Shown in pieces: positions 17,611 to 25,875 of a DNA stretch of 64,000 nucleotides; the stretch's first letter is position 1; each line of letters opens with the position of its first letter. The position numbers and the translations under genes are program-made. The notes under the pieces are model-generated. The model was not told the DNA's origin and searched no databases. It saw only the letters and a list, made by a program, of their open reading frames with translations. The stretch comes from an uncultured Flavobacterium sp. (GTDB lineage: Bacteria; Bacteroidota; Bacteroidia; Flavobacteriales; Flavobacteriaceae). The stretch spans positions 62,001 to 126,000 of the forward strand of contig NZ_OX638201.1 of the NCBI RefSeq assembly GCF_951805225.1. Direction: 5' to 3'.

Positions 17611-18753
17611 TCAAGCATCACGACTATTCAAAATATCTTCAGAAGTAACATCAGAATGTAATAATTCTTCCATTTTTTTGGTCATACGTTGCGCTTCTAA
17701 AGCGTAGCCAAACATTTTTTGTTCGTAATCATCAATTGCCGATTGTAGATCTGAAAATTCTCCATTAGTCAAATTCTCTGTCAATTGATAAGCGTCCATT
17801 AAACCCATATTAACGCCTTCGCCTGCAAATGGAGGCATTACATGCGCTGCATCGCCAACAAGTGTAATATTTGAATGCGTTTTCCAAGGTTCTTCTAATG
17901 AAAATAATCTTAATGGTAATCCTGAAAAATCTGTTGAAGCATTAAAAAATGTTTTATAATCATCGCTCCAATTTGCGAAAGTTTCATTTAAAAATACTCG
18001 TATTTCTGCGTCATTTTCAAAATCAAGACCGTTATTTAAAACCCAATTTTCATCAGCTTTAAACGAAACTCCAAAGTGAACCGAGCCATCTCGCAAAGTA
18101 TGCGTGTAAAACATTTTTTGTTCTCCCATTGCCATCACATTTCCGTTGCCATATTTTGGTTTGAAAGCTGGATAATCGATATCCGGATTTACAATTTCTC
18201 CCTGAATAATATAAGTACCGGAAAGTTGAGGTTCAGTATCGGTGACAAATTTTCTAGCGTTTGATCTTCCGCCGTTAGCGACAATAACAAAATCGGTAAT
18301 TGTTTTAAAACCATTTTTGAATTCTAAATGATATTCGTCTTCAACTTTTTTAATATCAGTCAAATGGCTGTCCCAGACAACAGTATTTTCTTGGAGATTT
18401 TCGAGCATAATTTTTCTTAAATCATTTCTATCAATTTCAGGACGTGAATACGCATTAGTTTCATCAGGCATTTCATCCGAAGTAATATTTCCATGCATAT
18501 CTGCCATTTTCTCGCCAGTTGGTCGTGCATATTTATAGAAAACGTCCATTAAATTAGCTTTTTGTATCGCTTTTTGCCCTGAATCTGAATGAATATCAAG
18601 CGTTCCTCCAGAAGTTCTGGCTTTTGCATTGATATCTCTTTCATAAACCGTAACATCTGCGCCGTTGATTTGTAAAATGCGAGCAGTTGTTAATCCAACA
18701 GGACCTCCGCCAATAATGGCTATTTTTTTATTTTTTATAAGTGATGTATTCAT
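17611..18753 (-). CDS. FAD-dependent monooxygenase, TetX-like
   Basis: This 380-residue class A flavoprotein monooxygenase resembles Tet(X), which hydroxylates and inactivates tetracyclines, along its whole length. It shows the FAD/Rossmann motif IAIIGGGPVGLTTARIL (residues 11-27), YERD, SGGTLDIHSDSGQ, RNDLR, VIVANGGRSNARKFVTDTE and LVGDAAHVMPPFAGEGVNMG. By my alignment from memory, the tetracycline-contacting Gln192 and His234 of Tet(X) correspond to Gln184 and His226 here. Arg213 aligns with Val206. So it is TetX-family, but tetracycline activity is uncertain. A TetR-type regulator gene lies 58 nt upstream on the same strand. Confidence 0.85.
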   Translation of the reverse strand: MNTSLIKNKKIAIIGGGPVGLTTARILQINGADVTVYERDINAKARTSGGTLDIHSDSGQKAIQKANLMDVFYKYARPTGEKMADMHGNITSDEMPDETNAYSRPEIDRNDLRKIMLENLQENTVVWDSHLTDIKKVEDEYHLEFKNGFKTITDFVIVANGGRSNARKFVTDTEPQLSGTYIIQGEIVNPDIDYPAFKPKYGNGNVMAMGEQKMFYTHTLRDGSVHFGVSFKADENWVLNNGLDFENDAEIRVFLNETFANWSDDYKTFFNASTDFSGLPLRLFSLEEPWKTHSNITLVGDAAHVMPPFAGEGVNMGLMDAYQLTENLTNGEFSDLQSAIDDYEQKMFGYALEAQRMTKKMEELLHSDVTSEDILNSRDA

Positions 18754-18811
18754 TTTATAGATATTGTATTTTTAATTGAATTTGCTTTTTGATATTGAGA
18801 TTGATTTTTGT

Positions 18812-19402
18812 TTAAGGAGTTAAAGCCTTTATAACCAAATTAAAAGCTTCATCTCTAATTTCTTCAGTAAAAACAAAAGGTTTACCTGACATCGATTTTC
18901 CTTCTCTGTGAAGTTCTAAAAGAGAATAAAGTGATCCATAAGCAATACTCCAGAAAACTTCGAAAGTAACAGGAAGAAGTTCCTTTTTTTCGATTGCTTT
19001 GGTAATAAATTTTGACATTTGATCTTTAAAATCCGAAGTGATTTCAGTTAAAATAGCATCGCCGTAACTGGAATGTTTTAAAAGTTCAAGACAAGTAGTT
19101 TGCAAGGAAAAATTGATTGCAAATTTTGAACGGTTTTCCCATTGTTGGCGTAAACCATCTACAAACGACATTTCAGAAGAAAAATCAACCAACATTTCAT
19201 TGAAGAAATTTTTGCCAATATCAATTCCTATTTTGCGAATAAGATCTTCTTTGTCCGAATAATAGATATACAATGTCGCTACAGAAACGCCGCATTCTTT
19301 TGCCAAACGATTCATTCCAAATCCTTCTACGCCTTGCGCAACAAGCATTTCAATAGCTTTTTGTTTTACAATTTCTTCTTTATTTGTGTCTCTTGTTCTC
19401 AT
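18812..19402 (-). CDS. TetR/AcrR family transcriptional regulator
   Basis: A 196-residue one-component repressor. The N-terminal helix-turn-helix spans about residues 12-58 (MLVAQGVEGFGMNRLAKECG, then VSVATLYIYYSDKEDL). The rest is the variable helical ligand-binding domain. It is the first gene of a two-gene unit with the TetX-like monooxygenase. A TATCTTTG promoter element lies 21 nt upstream of its start, and an inverted repeat covers the position of the -33 element. That arrangement fits autorepression relieved by a small-molecule ligand, possibly the monooxygenase substrate (inference). Confidence 0.9.
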   Translation of the reverse strand: MRTRDTNKEEIVKQKAIEMLVAQGVEGFGMNRLAKECGVSVATLYIYYSDKEDLIRKIGIDIGKNFFNEMLVDFSSEMSFVDGLRQQWENRSKFAINFSLQTTCLELLKHSSYGDAILTEITSDFKDQMSKFITKAIEKKELLPVTFEVFWSIAYGSLYSLLELHREGKSMSGKPFVFTEEIRDEAFNLVIKALTP

Positions 19403-19422
19403 AATTTGAATTAATTATGGTA

Positions 19423-19430
19423 CAAAGATA
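19423..19430 (-). promoter_or_regulatory. -7 element of the tetR promoter
   Basis: Read on the minus strand this is TATCTTTG, an exact TAnnTTTG match, 20 nt upstream of the regulator ATG. Confidence 0.65.
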
Positions 19431-19435
19431 TTAAT

Positions 19436-19457
19436 AATAAATGAACGTTCGCTTATT
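19436..19457. promoter_or_regulatory. Putative operator of the TetR-type regulator
   Basis: An imperfect palindrome centred on AACGTT (centre between 19446 and 19447) reads AAATGAACGTTCGCTTATTT. TetR-family operators of this size and position overlap the promoter of their own gene. Here it occupies the -33/spacer region upstream of TATCTTTG. Confidence 0.55.
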
Positions 19458-19465
19458 TATTTAAA

Positions 19466-19545
19466 AAAGGTTCAAAGTTGCACAGGTTCAAAGGTACAAA
19501 GGGTCGTGCTTTGATTGTTTATTGAGAAAAAGGTTCTGAGGTTTT
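19466..19545 (-). repeat. Degenerate 8-bp repeat array upstream of tetR
   Basis: On the minus strand the region reads as successive octamers such as CTTTGTAC, CTTTGAAC, CTGTGCAA, CTTTGAAC, with another CTCAGAAC at about 19531-19540. The array points toward the tetR start codon. Related arrays precede four other genes in the window. Confidence 0.6.
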
Positions 19546-19552
19546 TTTTACC

Positions 19553-19581
19553 GTAGAGGCGCACAGCAGTGCGTCTTACTC
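19553..19581. repeat. Short GC-rich hairpin repeat
   Basis: GTAGAGGCGCACAGCAGTGC continues into GTCTTAC and forms a compact stem-loop (GCGCAC / GTGCGT type). The motif resembles a widely dispersed intergenic repeat. The following 19582-19724 holds no gene I can support. Confidence 0.5.
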
Positions 19582-19724
19582 AATGTAGATGGCTTGTGTT
19601 TAAATAAAAAAATGAAATGTAATTATTGAATAGGCTCAAGCTTTAGTTGGAGATAATAAAAGGGAATAGGAAAAGGCTTTAGCCAAATTTTTAAAGAATT
19701 GCAATTTGCATCATCATGTAAACA

Positions 19725-19778
19725 TAAAAAAAGCCGCTAATACAATTCCCCAAAATTATAATAGCAGCTTTTTTTTTG
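19725..19778 (-). terminator. Terminator after the L,D-transpeptidase gene
   Basis: AAAAAAAGCCGCTAAT and ATAGCAGCTTTTTTTT form an imperfect stem with A/T tails, 13 nt beyond the stop of the minus-strand gene. Confidence 0.65.
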
Positions 19779-19790
19779 ATAAAAATATTT

Positions 19791-20672
19791 TTAAGGAGTA
19801 GCGGTTTGCTCCGCTTCTCTAACTTTTTGATTGTCTAAAATTTTCTGTATAAAAGGTTTTGCTTGAGTTTCAATTTCAGATTCGGAAATATCAAGCGCTT
19901 TTGCATCTTTAGCTAATTGTAACCAAGGTTTTGGCCCATCAAAATTATAACTTCCAAAAACGATTACCGGAGTTCCTTTTACTTTTACATTTTCTTTGTC
20001 TTTCAAGATCCATTCATCAGCCCATTTATAAAGATATTTAGCGTCTTTTTCTTGTAATCTTAAACAAGAATGCGATGCTGGATAACCTGGTAAAGCATAT
20101 TCGTGGAAACCAACTCCAAGTTTATTCTCGATGTTAAAATTCCATTTTAAATCCCACTCGTCGTTAAAAGTACTGGTTGTTTTTTCGGCTTTCCAATTGG
20201 TGAAAAATAATCCGGTTGGAGTAGGATCTTTTTTTCTTCCCATATTTGTTGGTCCAGTATAAACTAATTCTCCATTTTCGTAAGCGGCAAATGTCTGAGT
20301 AGGATAGGAGAAAATTATAACTTTTGAAACTTCTGCTAAAGCTGCAACATGCAACGGAAACGGAAGATAATAAACAATATCACCACTAAAATCAGACGGA
20401 ATTACCACTGAATCTAATTTTGCGAAATTGGCTTTATCTGTTCGATTTATAGCGTAAGCAATCTGAAGTTTACTGCTGTCAGATTCATTTACTTTTAGCC
20501 ATTCTTTGGTCTTTTCTAAATGAAATTCAACAGATTGTGGCTTTTTATATTCAATTGCTTTTTTTGGCTTAGCTTTCTCTTTCGTTTCAGTAGATTCGCT
20601 TTTTTTGCATGAACCCAAAAGAGCTAAAACAAGTACAAGGAGGATATTTGATGTATAATATAACTTTTTCAT
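19791..20672 (-). CDS. L,D-transpeptidase (YkuD domain) lipoprotein
   Basis: L,D-transpeptidases make 3-3 peptidoglycan cross-links or attach proteins to peptidoglycan in the periplasm. The 293-residue protein has a lipoprotein signal (LVLVLALLGSC, Cys about residue 22) and a charged linker. The YkuD catalytic region comes late in the chain, with FHEYALPGYPASHSCLRLQ (His, then SHxCxR with the nucleophilic Cys). The upstream strand VVIFSYPTQTFAAYENGELV fits the start of the YkuD fold. It appears monocistronic with its own terminator. Confidence 0.88.
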   Translation of the reverse strand: MKKLYYTSNILLVLVLALLGSCKKSESTETKEKAKPKKAIEYKKPQSVEFHLEKTKEWLKVNESDSSKLQIAYAINRTDKANFAKLDSVVIPSDFSGDIVYYLPFPLHVAALAEVSKVIIFSYPTQTFAAYENGELVYTGPTNMGRKKDPTPTGLFFTNWKAEKTTSTFNDEWDLKWNFNIENKLGVGFHEYALPGYPASHSCLRLQEKDAKYLYKWADEWILKDKENVKVKGTPVIVFGSYNFDGPKPWLQLAKDAKALDISESEIETQAKPFIQKILDNQKVREAEQTATP

Positions 20673-20759
20673 AAACTGCTTTTTTATTTAATGTAAAGTT
20701 ATTTTATTCACCTCTTAAAAGGATTACACAATTTCTTGATTTGGTTATTGGATTTTCAT

Positions 20760-21335
20760 TTAAGTAATGGCGTTAATCTCATATAAACCATCCAGAATCA
20801 GTTTGAAAAGTTCAATCAAAGATTTTAAGATTTCAATATCCTGAATTTTTCCATCCATAAAATAAGACAATTCAAATTCGTTTTTGGGTAATTCTTTTTC
20901 CCAAATTCCCTGATGATTTGAAATTTGAATATTGACATCTGTCTGAGAACTAATGAGGTTTCTAATCTCTTTATTACGTAATAATGTTTTTATTTTAAGT
21001 TCATTATTGCTTTTAATGGTAAATGCTTTATCAAAATCCGCATAACCGATTTCGATGTCTTGGGCTCCAAAAAGTTTTTCGACTTTTCGAACAAATCCTT
21101 CGCGATAGATTTCAAATTTAAAATTATCTGTCAAAGTAATTCGAGCGATAACTCGGGTCATTTGTGTGCTATATTTCCCAGACCATAGTCTATAGTTATC
21201 AGAAATAATTGTCCATTTTTTGTAATTAATGGTATTAGAATCTGAACGCCAGGAATATCCTTCCTTAAAAGTTCCGTTAGTTTCGTTTGCGAGTTCTTGC
21301 CAGATGTTTATTTTGTTTTTTGAAGTATCAAGCAT
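20760..21335 (-). CDS. Conserved hypothetical protein
   Basis: A 191-residue soluble protein (MLDTSKNKINIWQELANETN) with no signal or membrane segment. The predicted content is mixed alpha/beta with a beta-rich centre (about 45-110) and a C-terminal helix (IQDIEILKSLIELFKLILDGLYEI, region about 165-188). I do not recognise the family. It is followed 24 nt upstream in map order by the small exported protein gene at 21360-21752, on the same strand, and probably shares its transcript. Confidence 0.7.
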   Translation of the reverse strand: MLDTSKNKINIWQELANETNGTFKEGYSWRSDSNTINYKKWTIISDNYRLWSGKYSTQMTRVIARITLTDNFKFEIYREGFVRKVEKLFGAQDIEIGYADFDKAFTIKSNNELKIKTLLRNKEIRNLISSQTDVNIQISNHQGIWEKELPKNEFELSYFMDGKIQDIEILKSLIELFKLILDGLYEINAIT

Positions 21336-21359
21336 TGAATTTTGATGTTTTAAAAGATT

Positions 21360-21752
21360 TTACTTTATGATTTTATATTTCATAGGAAAGGTTTGATCGC
21401 GAATAGTTGCAGTTCCGTAAATAATATCATTTTTTATTTTTTCAAACTTCACATTCATGATTTCTCCTACTTTAAATGGAAAATTTGGTAAATTGATTTC
21501 TGTTATTTTAGCATTATACTCACAATCACTTAACCATTCCAGATCAGATTTAATGTAATATTTTCCACCTTCTGAATTCTCAACATGTTTATTATCTTTA
21601 ATAGTAATATAATCAGTATTGTCTAGCTTGTGTGCATATTTTAATTTGACATCCTTAAGAATCTTGCAGTCAAAGTTTTGATTATTCTGAGCCATTGAAA
21701 TTGTTGTTGTAAGAAATAAAATTAAAAGAGAAAGTGAATTTAATAATTTCAT
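21360..21752 (-). CDS. Small exported protein of unknown function
   Basis: A 130-residue protein with an N-terminal signal peptide (MKLLNSLSLLILFLTTTISMAQ). The mature part has two Cys (FDCKILKD and WLSDCEYNA) that could form a disulfide, and a beta-rich C-terminus (FPFKVGEIMNVKFEK, TFPMKYKIIK). It looks periplasmic or surface-exposed. It lies 10 nt downstream of the alpha/beta hydrolase gene, so co-transcription is likely. No family recognised. Confidence 0.7.
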   Translation of the reverse strand: MKLLNSLSLLILFLTTTISMAQNNQNFDCKILKDVKLKYAHKLDNTDYITIKDNKHVENSEGGKYYIKSDLEWLSDCEYNAKITEINLPNFPFKVGEIMNVKFEKIKNDIIYGTATIRDQTFPMKYKIIK

Positions 21753-21762
21753 TTTGTAAAGA

Positions 21763-22716
21763 TTAGATTGTTTTTTTATTTAATAGAAAATCAGAAATAT
21801 TTTTAGTCCATTCGGTTTTATTTTTTATCAAATAATTTTCATGTCCAGTTTCTTTATAAATCTTCAAGTTTTTAGGGCCATTTAAATTTGTATAAATTTC
21901 ATCGATTTCTTTTCTGCTTACATTTTTATCTTTTTCTCCATAAAGCAATAAAGTTGGACAAGTTATAGATTTTGCATATTCTGTTGGATTATGACTAAAT
22001 CCCCAAAATCCATTTTGAATTCCGCCCCAAAATAATAAAATGCCAGCCATTGGAAAAGTAGGCGCATTCATTTTTTTGAATCTGGCGCAAACGGTTTTAT
22101 ACATCGAACCAAAAGGACATTCAATTATTATTCCTTTAGGTTCTATTTTATTATCACTAATGCATTTCATTATTGCAACTGCGCCCATTGAAGTACCAAA
22201 TAAGTATATATTTTTTTCACCTGTTTGAGATACATAATCAAAAGCAGTTTTTACTTCTTCAGCTTCTTTATAGCCAATTGTAGTTTGATTTCCTTCTGAG
22301 TTTCCACTTCCCATAAAATCTACAAGCATAGTATTGAAACCAAGTTTTATAAATTCATCTGATTTATCAAGCATTGAAGATTTTTCACCACCATAACCGT
22401 GAAATATAATTATTGTTCCTTTTGATTTTTCGGTTTTGATTAACCAACATTCAATTTCTTTATTGCTTTTTAGTTTTATGGTTTGATATTTTTGAACAGG
22501 AAATTGTGTGTTTTTTGGCTTAGGATAATTGACTCCAAAAGCTAAAGTTTTTATTTTTTCAAAAGATGATAATTTTTCCGGGCTTTTAGTTTTTATTGAT
22601 TCATTTTCTGCAAAATGCGTGAATTTATAGGCATGAACAAATGCTATGATATTAATTATTAGAAAAATAATCAGGAATACTCTAATGTATTTTCTTCGAC
22701 TTTTAAATAATTTCAT
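21763..22716 (-). CDS. Alpha/beta hydrolase, membrane-anchored
   Basis: A 317-residue serine hydrolase with an N-terminal membrane anchor or uncleaved signal (IRVFLIIFLIINIIAFVHAY, residues about 11-30). The alpha/beta fold shows the oxyanion strand FHGYGGEKSS, the nucleophile elbow GTSMGA (Ser in the centre), the acid YGEKDKNV and the histidine in ETGHENYL. This is the BAAT/esterase-like layout also seen in bacterial lysophospholipase- or BEM46-like proteins. The substrate is unknown. It heads a run of small hypothetical genes on the minus strand. Confidence 0.85.
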   Translation of the reverse strand: MKLFKSRRKYIRVFLIIFLIINIIAFVHAYKFTHFAENESIKTKSPEKLSSFEKIKTLAFGVNYPKPKNTQFPVQKYQTIKLKSNKEIECWLIKTEKSKGTIIIFHGYGGEKSSMLDKSDEFIKLGFNTMLVDFMGSGNSEGNQTTIGYKEAEEVKTAFDYVSQTGEKNIYLFGTSMGAVAIMKCISDNKIEPKGIIIECPFGSMYKTVCARFKKMNAPTFPMAGILLFWGGIQNGFWGFSHNPTEYAKSITCPTLLLYGEKDKNVSRKEIDEIYTNLNGPKNLKIYKETGHENYLIKNKTEWTKNISDFLLNKKTI

Positions 22717-22823
22717 TAGAAGTAATTTTGTATTTGGAAGGTTATCTTTTGAACTTAAAAATAGTCAAAAAAATGCAAATCAAACTTAAAACTAATCGGA
22801 TGAAATAATTCTTTTAAAGAAAG

Positions 22824-22868
22824 AAATCACACAACTTTCAATAAACAGAAAAGTTATGTGATTTTTTG
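22824..22868 (-). terminator. Terminator after the heme protein gene
   Basis: AAATCACACAACTTT (22824-22838) pairs with AAAGTTATGTGATTT (22850-22864) with one mismatch, 8 nt beyond the stop of the minus-strand gene. Confidence 0.75.
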
Positions 22869-22875
22869 AGAAGTC

Positions 22876-23118
22876 TTATTTTCTCCAGTAATTATTTGCA
22901 GCCGCAATAGTTGCAAATTCTGTAGCAACAGTTTGTCCAACCGCAATTAGCATAGCTGCATCTTCTGCATAAATTGGACGTAATTTTTCTCTAACTGCAG
23001 CGTCTGGCTGTGTAATTTTAATAATTAAACGAGCCATTTTTACGGCTAATTGACGACCTTCTTCCGGAGTATTTGTTATAAGAGAATTATTCGGGATTAA
23101 TTGAACTTGATCAGACAT
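22876..23118 (-). CDS. Hexameric tyrosine-coordinated heme protein (HTHP)
   Basis: HTHP forms a small hexamer in which each chain binds a heme through a tyrosine; peroxidase and catalase activity have been reported for the family. I place the start at ATG 23118 (MSDQVQLIPNNS, 80 residues); a longer reading to 23172 adds 18 hydrophobic/basic residues not seen in the family. Diagnostic segments are TPEEGRQLAVKMARL, KITQPDAAVREKLRPIYAED (Tyr50 is the probable heme ligand) and FATIAAANNYW. Length matches the family well. It has its own terminator. Context gives no direct partner. Confidence 0.85.
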   Translation of the reverse strand: MSDQVQLIPNNSLITNTPEEGRQLAVKMARLIIKITQPDAAVREKLRPIYAEDAAMLIAVGQTVATEFATIAAANNYWRK

Positions 23119-23229
23119 GATTACTTTGTTTTTGATTAACTTTTTTTGAATTAAAATTAAAGAAAATTTCAATTGTAAATGAGTTAATGTGTTTGATAAT
23201 CAGTGTTTAATTCGAAACAAATATTAATT

Positions 23230-23811
23230 CTAAATTAGTCCTTTTATCTTTGCGTGCTGTAATAATAAAATGGTTTTGGCATCTGTAATCTCTCCGGATT
23301 CTATCATTGCATACGCTTCGTCAAAAGTATATTCCAGAACTTCGATATTTTCCTGTTCAGCATCTAATCCACCGCCTTCATTCACTTTCATGGTTTCGTC
23401 ATATTCTCCAACAAAAAGGTATAAAATTTCGGTTACAGATCCCGGAGACATATAAGTTTCGATAACTTTCTGAACCTTTTTTAAACGATAACCTGTTTCT
23501 TCTTCTGTCTCACGAATAACAGCTTGTTCAGCATTATCCTGATCAAGAAGTCCAGCGCAAACCTCAATCATCATTCCGGTTTTATTTCCGTTAAGGAAAG
23601 TTGGCAAACGAAATTGTCTCGTTAGAATTACCGTTTTCTTTAAAGTATTGTATAGTAAAATTGCAGCTCCATTTCCTCTGTCGTAAACTTCGCGGATGTG
23701 AGATTCTATTTTACCATCTTTCATTTCATAATCAAAAGTTACTTTGTTCAGGATATACCAATTGTCTGATAATAACTTCGTTTCGGTAACTTTAATTTTT
23801 GGATTTTTCAT
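23230..23811 (-). CDS. nudK: Nudix hydrolase, NudK/GDP-mannose pyrophosphatase type
   Basis: Nudix enzymes of this group hydrolyse nucleotide sugars such as GDP-mannose, or ADP-ribose, to nucleoside and sugar monophosphates. The 193-residue protein carries a complete Nudix box with REtEEETG core (GLLDQDNAEQAVIRETEEET, about residues 86-105). Flanking motifs typical of the NudK/ADPRase branch are present: RGNGAAILLYN, VILTRQFRLPT and YMSPGSVTEILYLFVG. Substrate assignment to GDP-mannose is from family resemblance only. It lies just after purA on the same strand, but a hairpin terminator separates them. Confidence 0.85.
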   Translation of the reverse strand: MKNPKIKVTETKLLSDNWYILNKVTFDYEMKDGKIESHIREVYDRGNGAAILLYNTLKKTVILTRQFRLPTFLNGNKTGMMIEVCAGLLDQDNAEQAVIRETEEETGYRLKKVQKVIETYMSPGSVTEILYLFVGEYDETMKVNEGGGLDAEQENIEVLEYTFDEAYAMIESGEITDAKTILLLQHAKIKGLI

Positions 23812-23834
23812 AACTAGAAATGTTTTGTATAAAA

Positions 23835-23859
23835 AAACGCTCTGGTTATCAGAGCGTTT
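23835..23859 (-). terminator. Terminator between purA and the Nudix gene
   Basis: Perfect 10-bp stem AAACGCTCTG / CAGAGCGTTT with loop GTTAT, 8 nt past the purA stop codon on the minus strand. Confidence 0.75.
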
Positions 23860-23867
23860 AGTAATTA

Positions 23868-25139
23868 TTATTTTGTTATTGTTTGCTTTCTGTCTGGTCC
23901 AACAGATACAATCTTAATTGGCACTCCAACTTCAGCTTCAATAAACTCAATATATTCTTTTAGCTCGATAGGTAATTGATCGTAAGTTGTCAATCCTGTT
24001 AAATCAGCTTGCCATCCTTTAAACTCTTTATAAACAGGAGTTACGTTTTCTGGCTCGATGTTATAAGGAAAGTGAGAAATGTTTTGTCCTTTGTAGTTGT
24101 ACTCTGTACAAACTTTTAAAGTTTCGAATCCTGAAAGAACGTCACCTTTCATCATCATTAATTGAGTAACACCGTTTACCTGAACAGCATATTTTAAAGC
24201 TACAAGGTCTAACCATCCACAACGTCTTTGTCTTCCTGTTACAGATCCAAATTCGTTTCCAACTCTTGCCATTGTTGCACCAACTTCGTCAAAAAGTTCA
24301 GTTGGGAAAGGTCCGCTACCAACACGAGTAACATAAGCTTTAAAAATTCCGTAAACCTCTTTGATTTTGTTAGGAGCAATTCCTAAACCAGTACAAGCTC
24401 CGGCAGCAGTAGTATTTGATGAAGTTACGAAAGGGTAAGTTCCAAAATCAACATCTAATAATGAACCTTGAGCTCCTTCGCATAAAATAGATTTACCTGC
24501 TTTTTGAGCTTGGTAGATATATTCTTCACTGTCAATAAAGTCTAATTTTTTTAATTCTTCAATAGCTTCAAAGAACTCTTTTTCAAGTTCATCTAAGTTA
24601 TATTGAATCGCTACATCATAAAAAGCAATCATTGCTTCATGTTTGTCAGCCAAAGCTCTGTAACGATCTTTAAAGTCTTCTAATTCGATATCTCCAACAC
24701 GTAAACCGTTTCTACCAGTTTTGTCCATATAAGTTGGACCAATTCCTTTAAGTGTAGAACCAATTTTTGCTTTTCCTTTTGATGCCTCAGAAGCTGCATC
24801 TAACAAACGGTGTGTTGGTAAAATTAAATGTGCTTTTCTTGAAATGATCAATTTACTTTTGATGTCAAGGTTAAATTTCTCTAAACCTTCAATTTCTTTT
24901 TGAAAAACTACCGGATCTATTACAACACCGTTTCCGATGATGTTTATTGATTTTTTATGAAAAATTCCAGAAGGAATGGTTCTTAGTACATGTTTGATTC
25001 CGTCAAATTCTAATGTATGTCCTGCGTTTGGTCCTCCTTGAAAACGTGCAATAATATCATAATTAGAGGTAAGAACGTCAACAATTTTCCCTTTACCTTC
25101 ATCTCCCCATTGTAATCCTAATAATAAATCTACGGTCAT
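23868..25139 (-). CDS. purA: Adenylosuccinate synthetase
   Basis: PurA condenses IMP with aspartate, using GTP, on the route to AMP. The 423-residue protein starts with the GTP-loop signature LLGLQWGDEGKGKIVDVL and has GPNAGHTLEF, GNGVVIDP, GIGPTYMDKTGRNGLR and TGRQRRCGWLDLV. Length is normal. It lies 94 nt downstream of the Fur-family regulator gene on the same strand, in an order often seen in flavobacteria. A GGCAAT/ATTGCC mini-hairpin lies in the intervening stretch. Confidence 0.97.
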   Translation of the reverse strand: MTVDLLLGLQWGDEGKGKIVDVLTSNYDIIARFQGGPNAGHTLEFDGIKHVLRTIPSGIFHKKSINIIGNGVVIDPVVFQKEIEGLEKFNLDIKSKLIISRKAHLILPTHRLLDAASEASKGKAKIGSTLKGIGPTYMDKTGRNGLRVGDIELEDFKDRYRALADKHEAMIAFYDVAIQYNLDELEKEFFEAIEELKKLDFIDSEEYIYQAQKAGKSILCEGAQGSLLDVDFGTYPFVTSSNTTAAGACTGLGIAPNKIKEVYGIFKAYVTRVGSGPFPTELFDEVGATMARVGNEFGSVTGRQRRCGWLDLVALKYAVQVNGVTQLMMMKGDVLSGFETLKVCTEYNYKGQNISHFPYNIEPENVTPVYKEFKGWQADLTGLTTYDQLPIELKEYIEFIEAEVGVPIKIVSVGPDRKQTITK

Positions 25140-25233
25140 TCTGTTTTAATTTGCGTTGAGGCAATCTCAATTGCCCTACTGATTAATGTAGTTAATTTTC
25201 TTTTTTTTATTTTTTAAATAATTCCTTTCCGGA

Positions 25234-25692
25234 TTATTGTTTTTGCTTTTTGTTTCCGTAGAAATACAAGGAATGATTCGTAATTTCGATATCAAATATT
25301 TCTTCGATTGTTTTTTTGATGGTCTGAATCCTTGGATCGCAAAATTCAATTACTTCGCCAGAATCAGTCATGATAATGTGATCGTGCTGTTTGTCGAAAT
25401 ACGATTTTTCGTAATAAGCCTGATTTTGCCCAAATTGATGTTTTCTAACCAAAGCGCAGTCTAACAATAACTCGATCGTGTTGTATAAAGTAGCCCTACT
25501 CACACGATAGTTCTTGTTTTTCATTTTGATATATAAGTTTTCTATGTCAAAATGCTCTTCGCTATCGTAAATTTCCTGAAGTATAGCATAACGCTCAGGA
25601 GTTTTGCGATGCCCTTTTTGTTCAAGATACATTGTAAAAACGTTTTTTACAATTTCTTGATTTCTAGTGTTGTCAGTTGAAATGAGTGTCAT
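25234..25692 (-). CDS. Fur/PerR family transcriptional regulator
   Basis: A metal- or peroxide-responsive repressor family. It has the winged-helix region (RKTPERYAILQEIY, RVSRATLYNTIELL) and the metal-site strand HDHIIMTDSGEVIEFCD. The two CxxC pairs that bind structural zinc in many Fur proteins are absent (HDHII is followed by MTDSG, and the tail has no Cys). An in-frame TTG exists at 25701, but it lies inside the promoter element TATCTTTG (25699-25706), so ATG at 25692 (152 residues) is the better start. The transcript would then be leaderless or nearly so. Whether it senses iron or peroxide cannot be told. Confidence 0.88.
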   Translation of the reverse strand: MTLISTDNTRNQEIVKNVFTMYLEQKGHRKTPERYAILQEIYDSEEHFDIENLYIKMKNKNYRVSRATLYNTIELLLDCALVRKHQFGQNQAYYEKSYFDKQHDHIIMTDSGEVIEFCDPRIQTIKKTIEEIFDIEITNHSLYFYGNKKQKQ

Positions 25693-25698
25693 ATCCGG

Positions 25699-25706
25699 CA
25701 AAGATA
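25699..25706 (-). promoter_or_regulatory. -7 element of the Fur-type regulator promoter
   Basis: TATCTTTG on the minus strand, 6 nt before the ATG at 25692, with TTTT 20 nt further upstream. This position implies a very short or absent 5' UTR. Confidence 0.6.
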
Positions 25707-25875
25707 AATTTTTATTTTTAATGAATAAAAGTTTCGGGTTTAAAGTTTAACGTTCCTCTTTTAATTTGAGTAGCGATAATGCACTAATTTAAGGCTTTTA
25801 CGCTAATAATGTTTAAAGAATCCAGATAAGCTTAATTAACATAATTATTTTTATTTATGATAAAACTAACAATCT

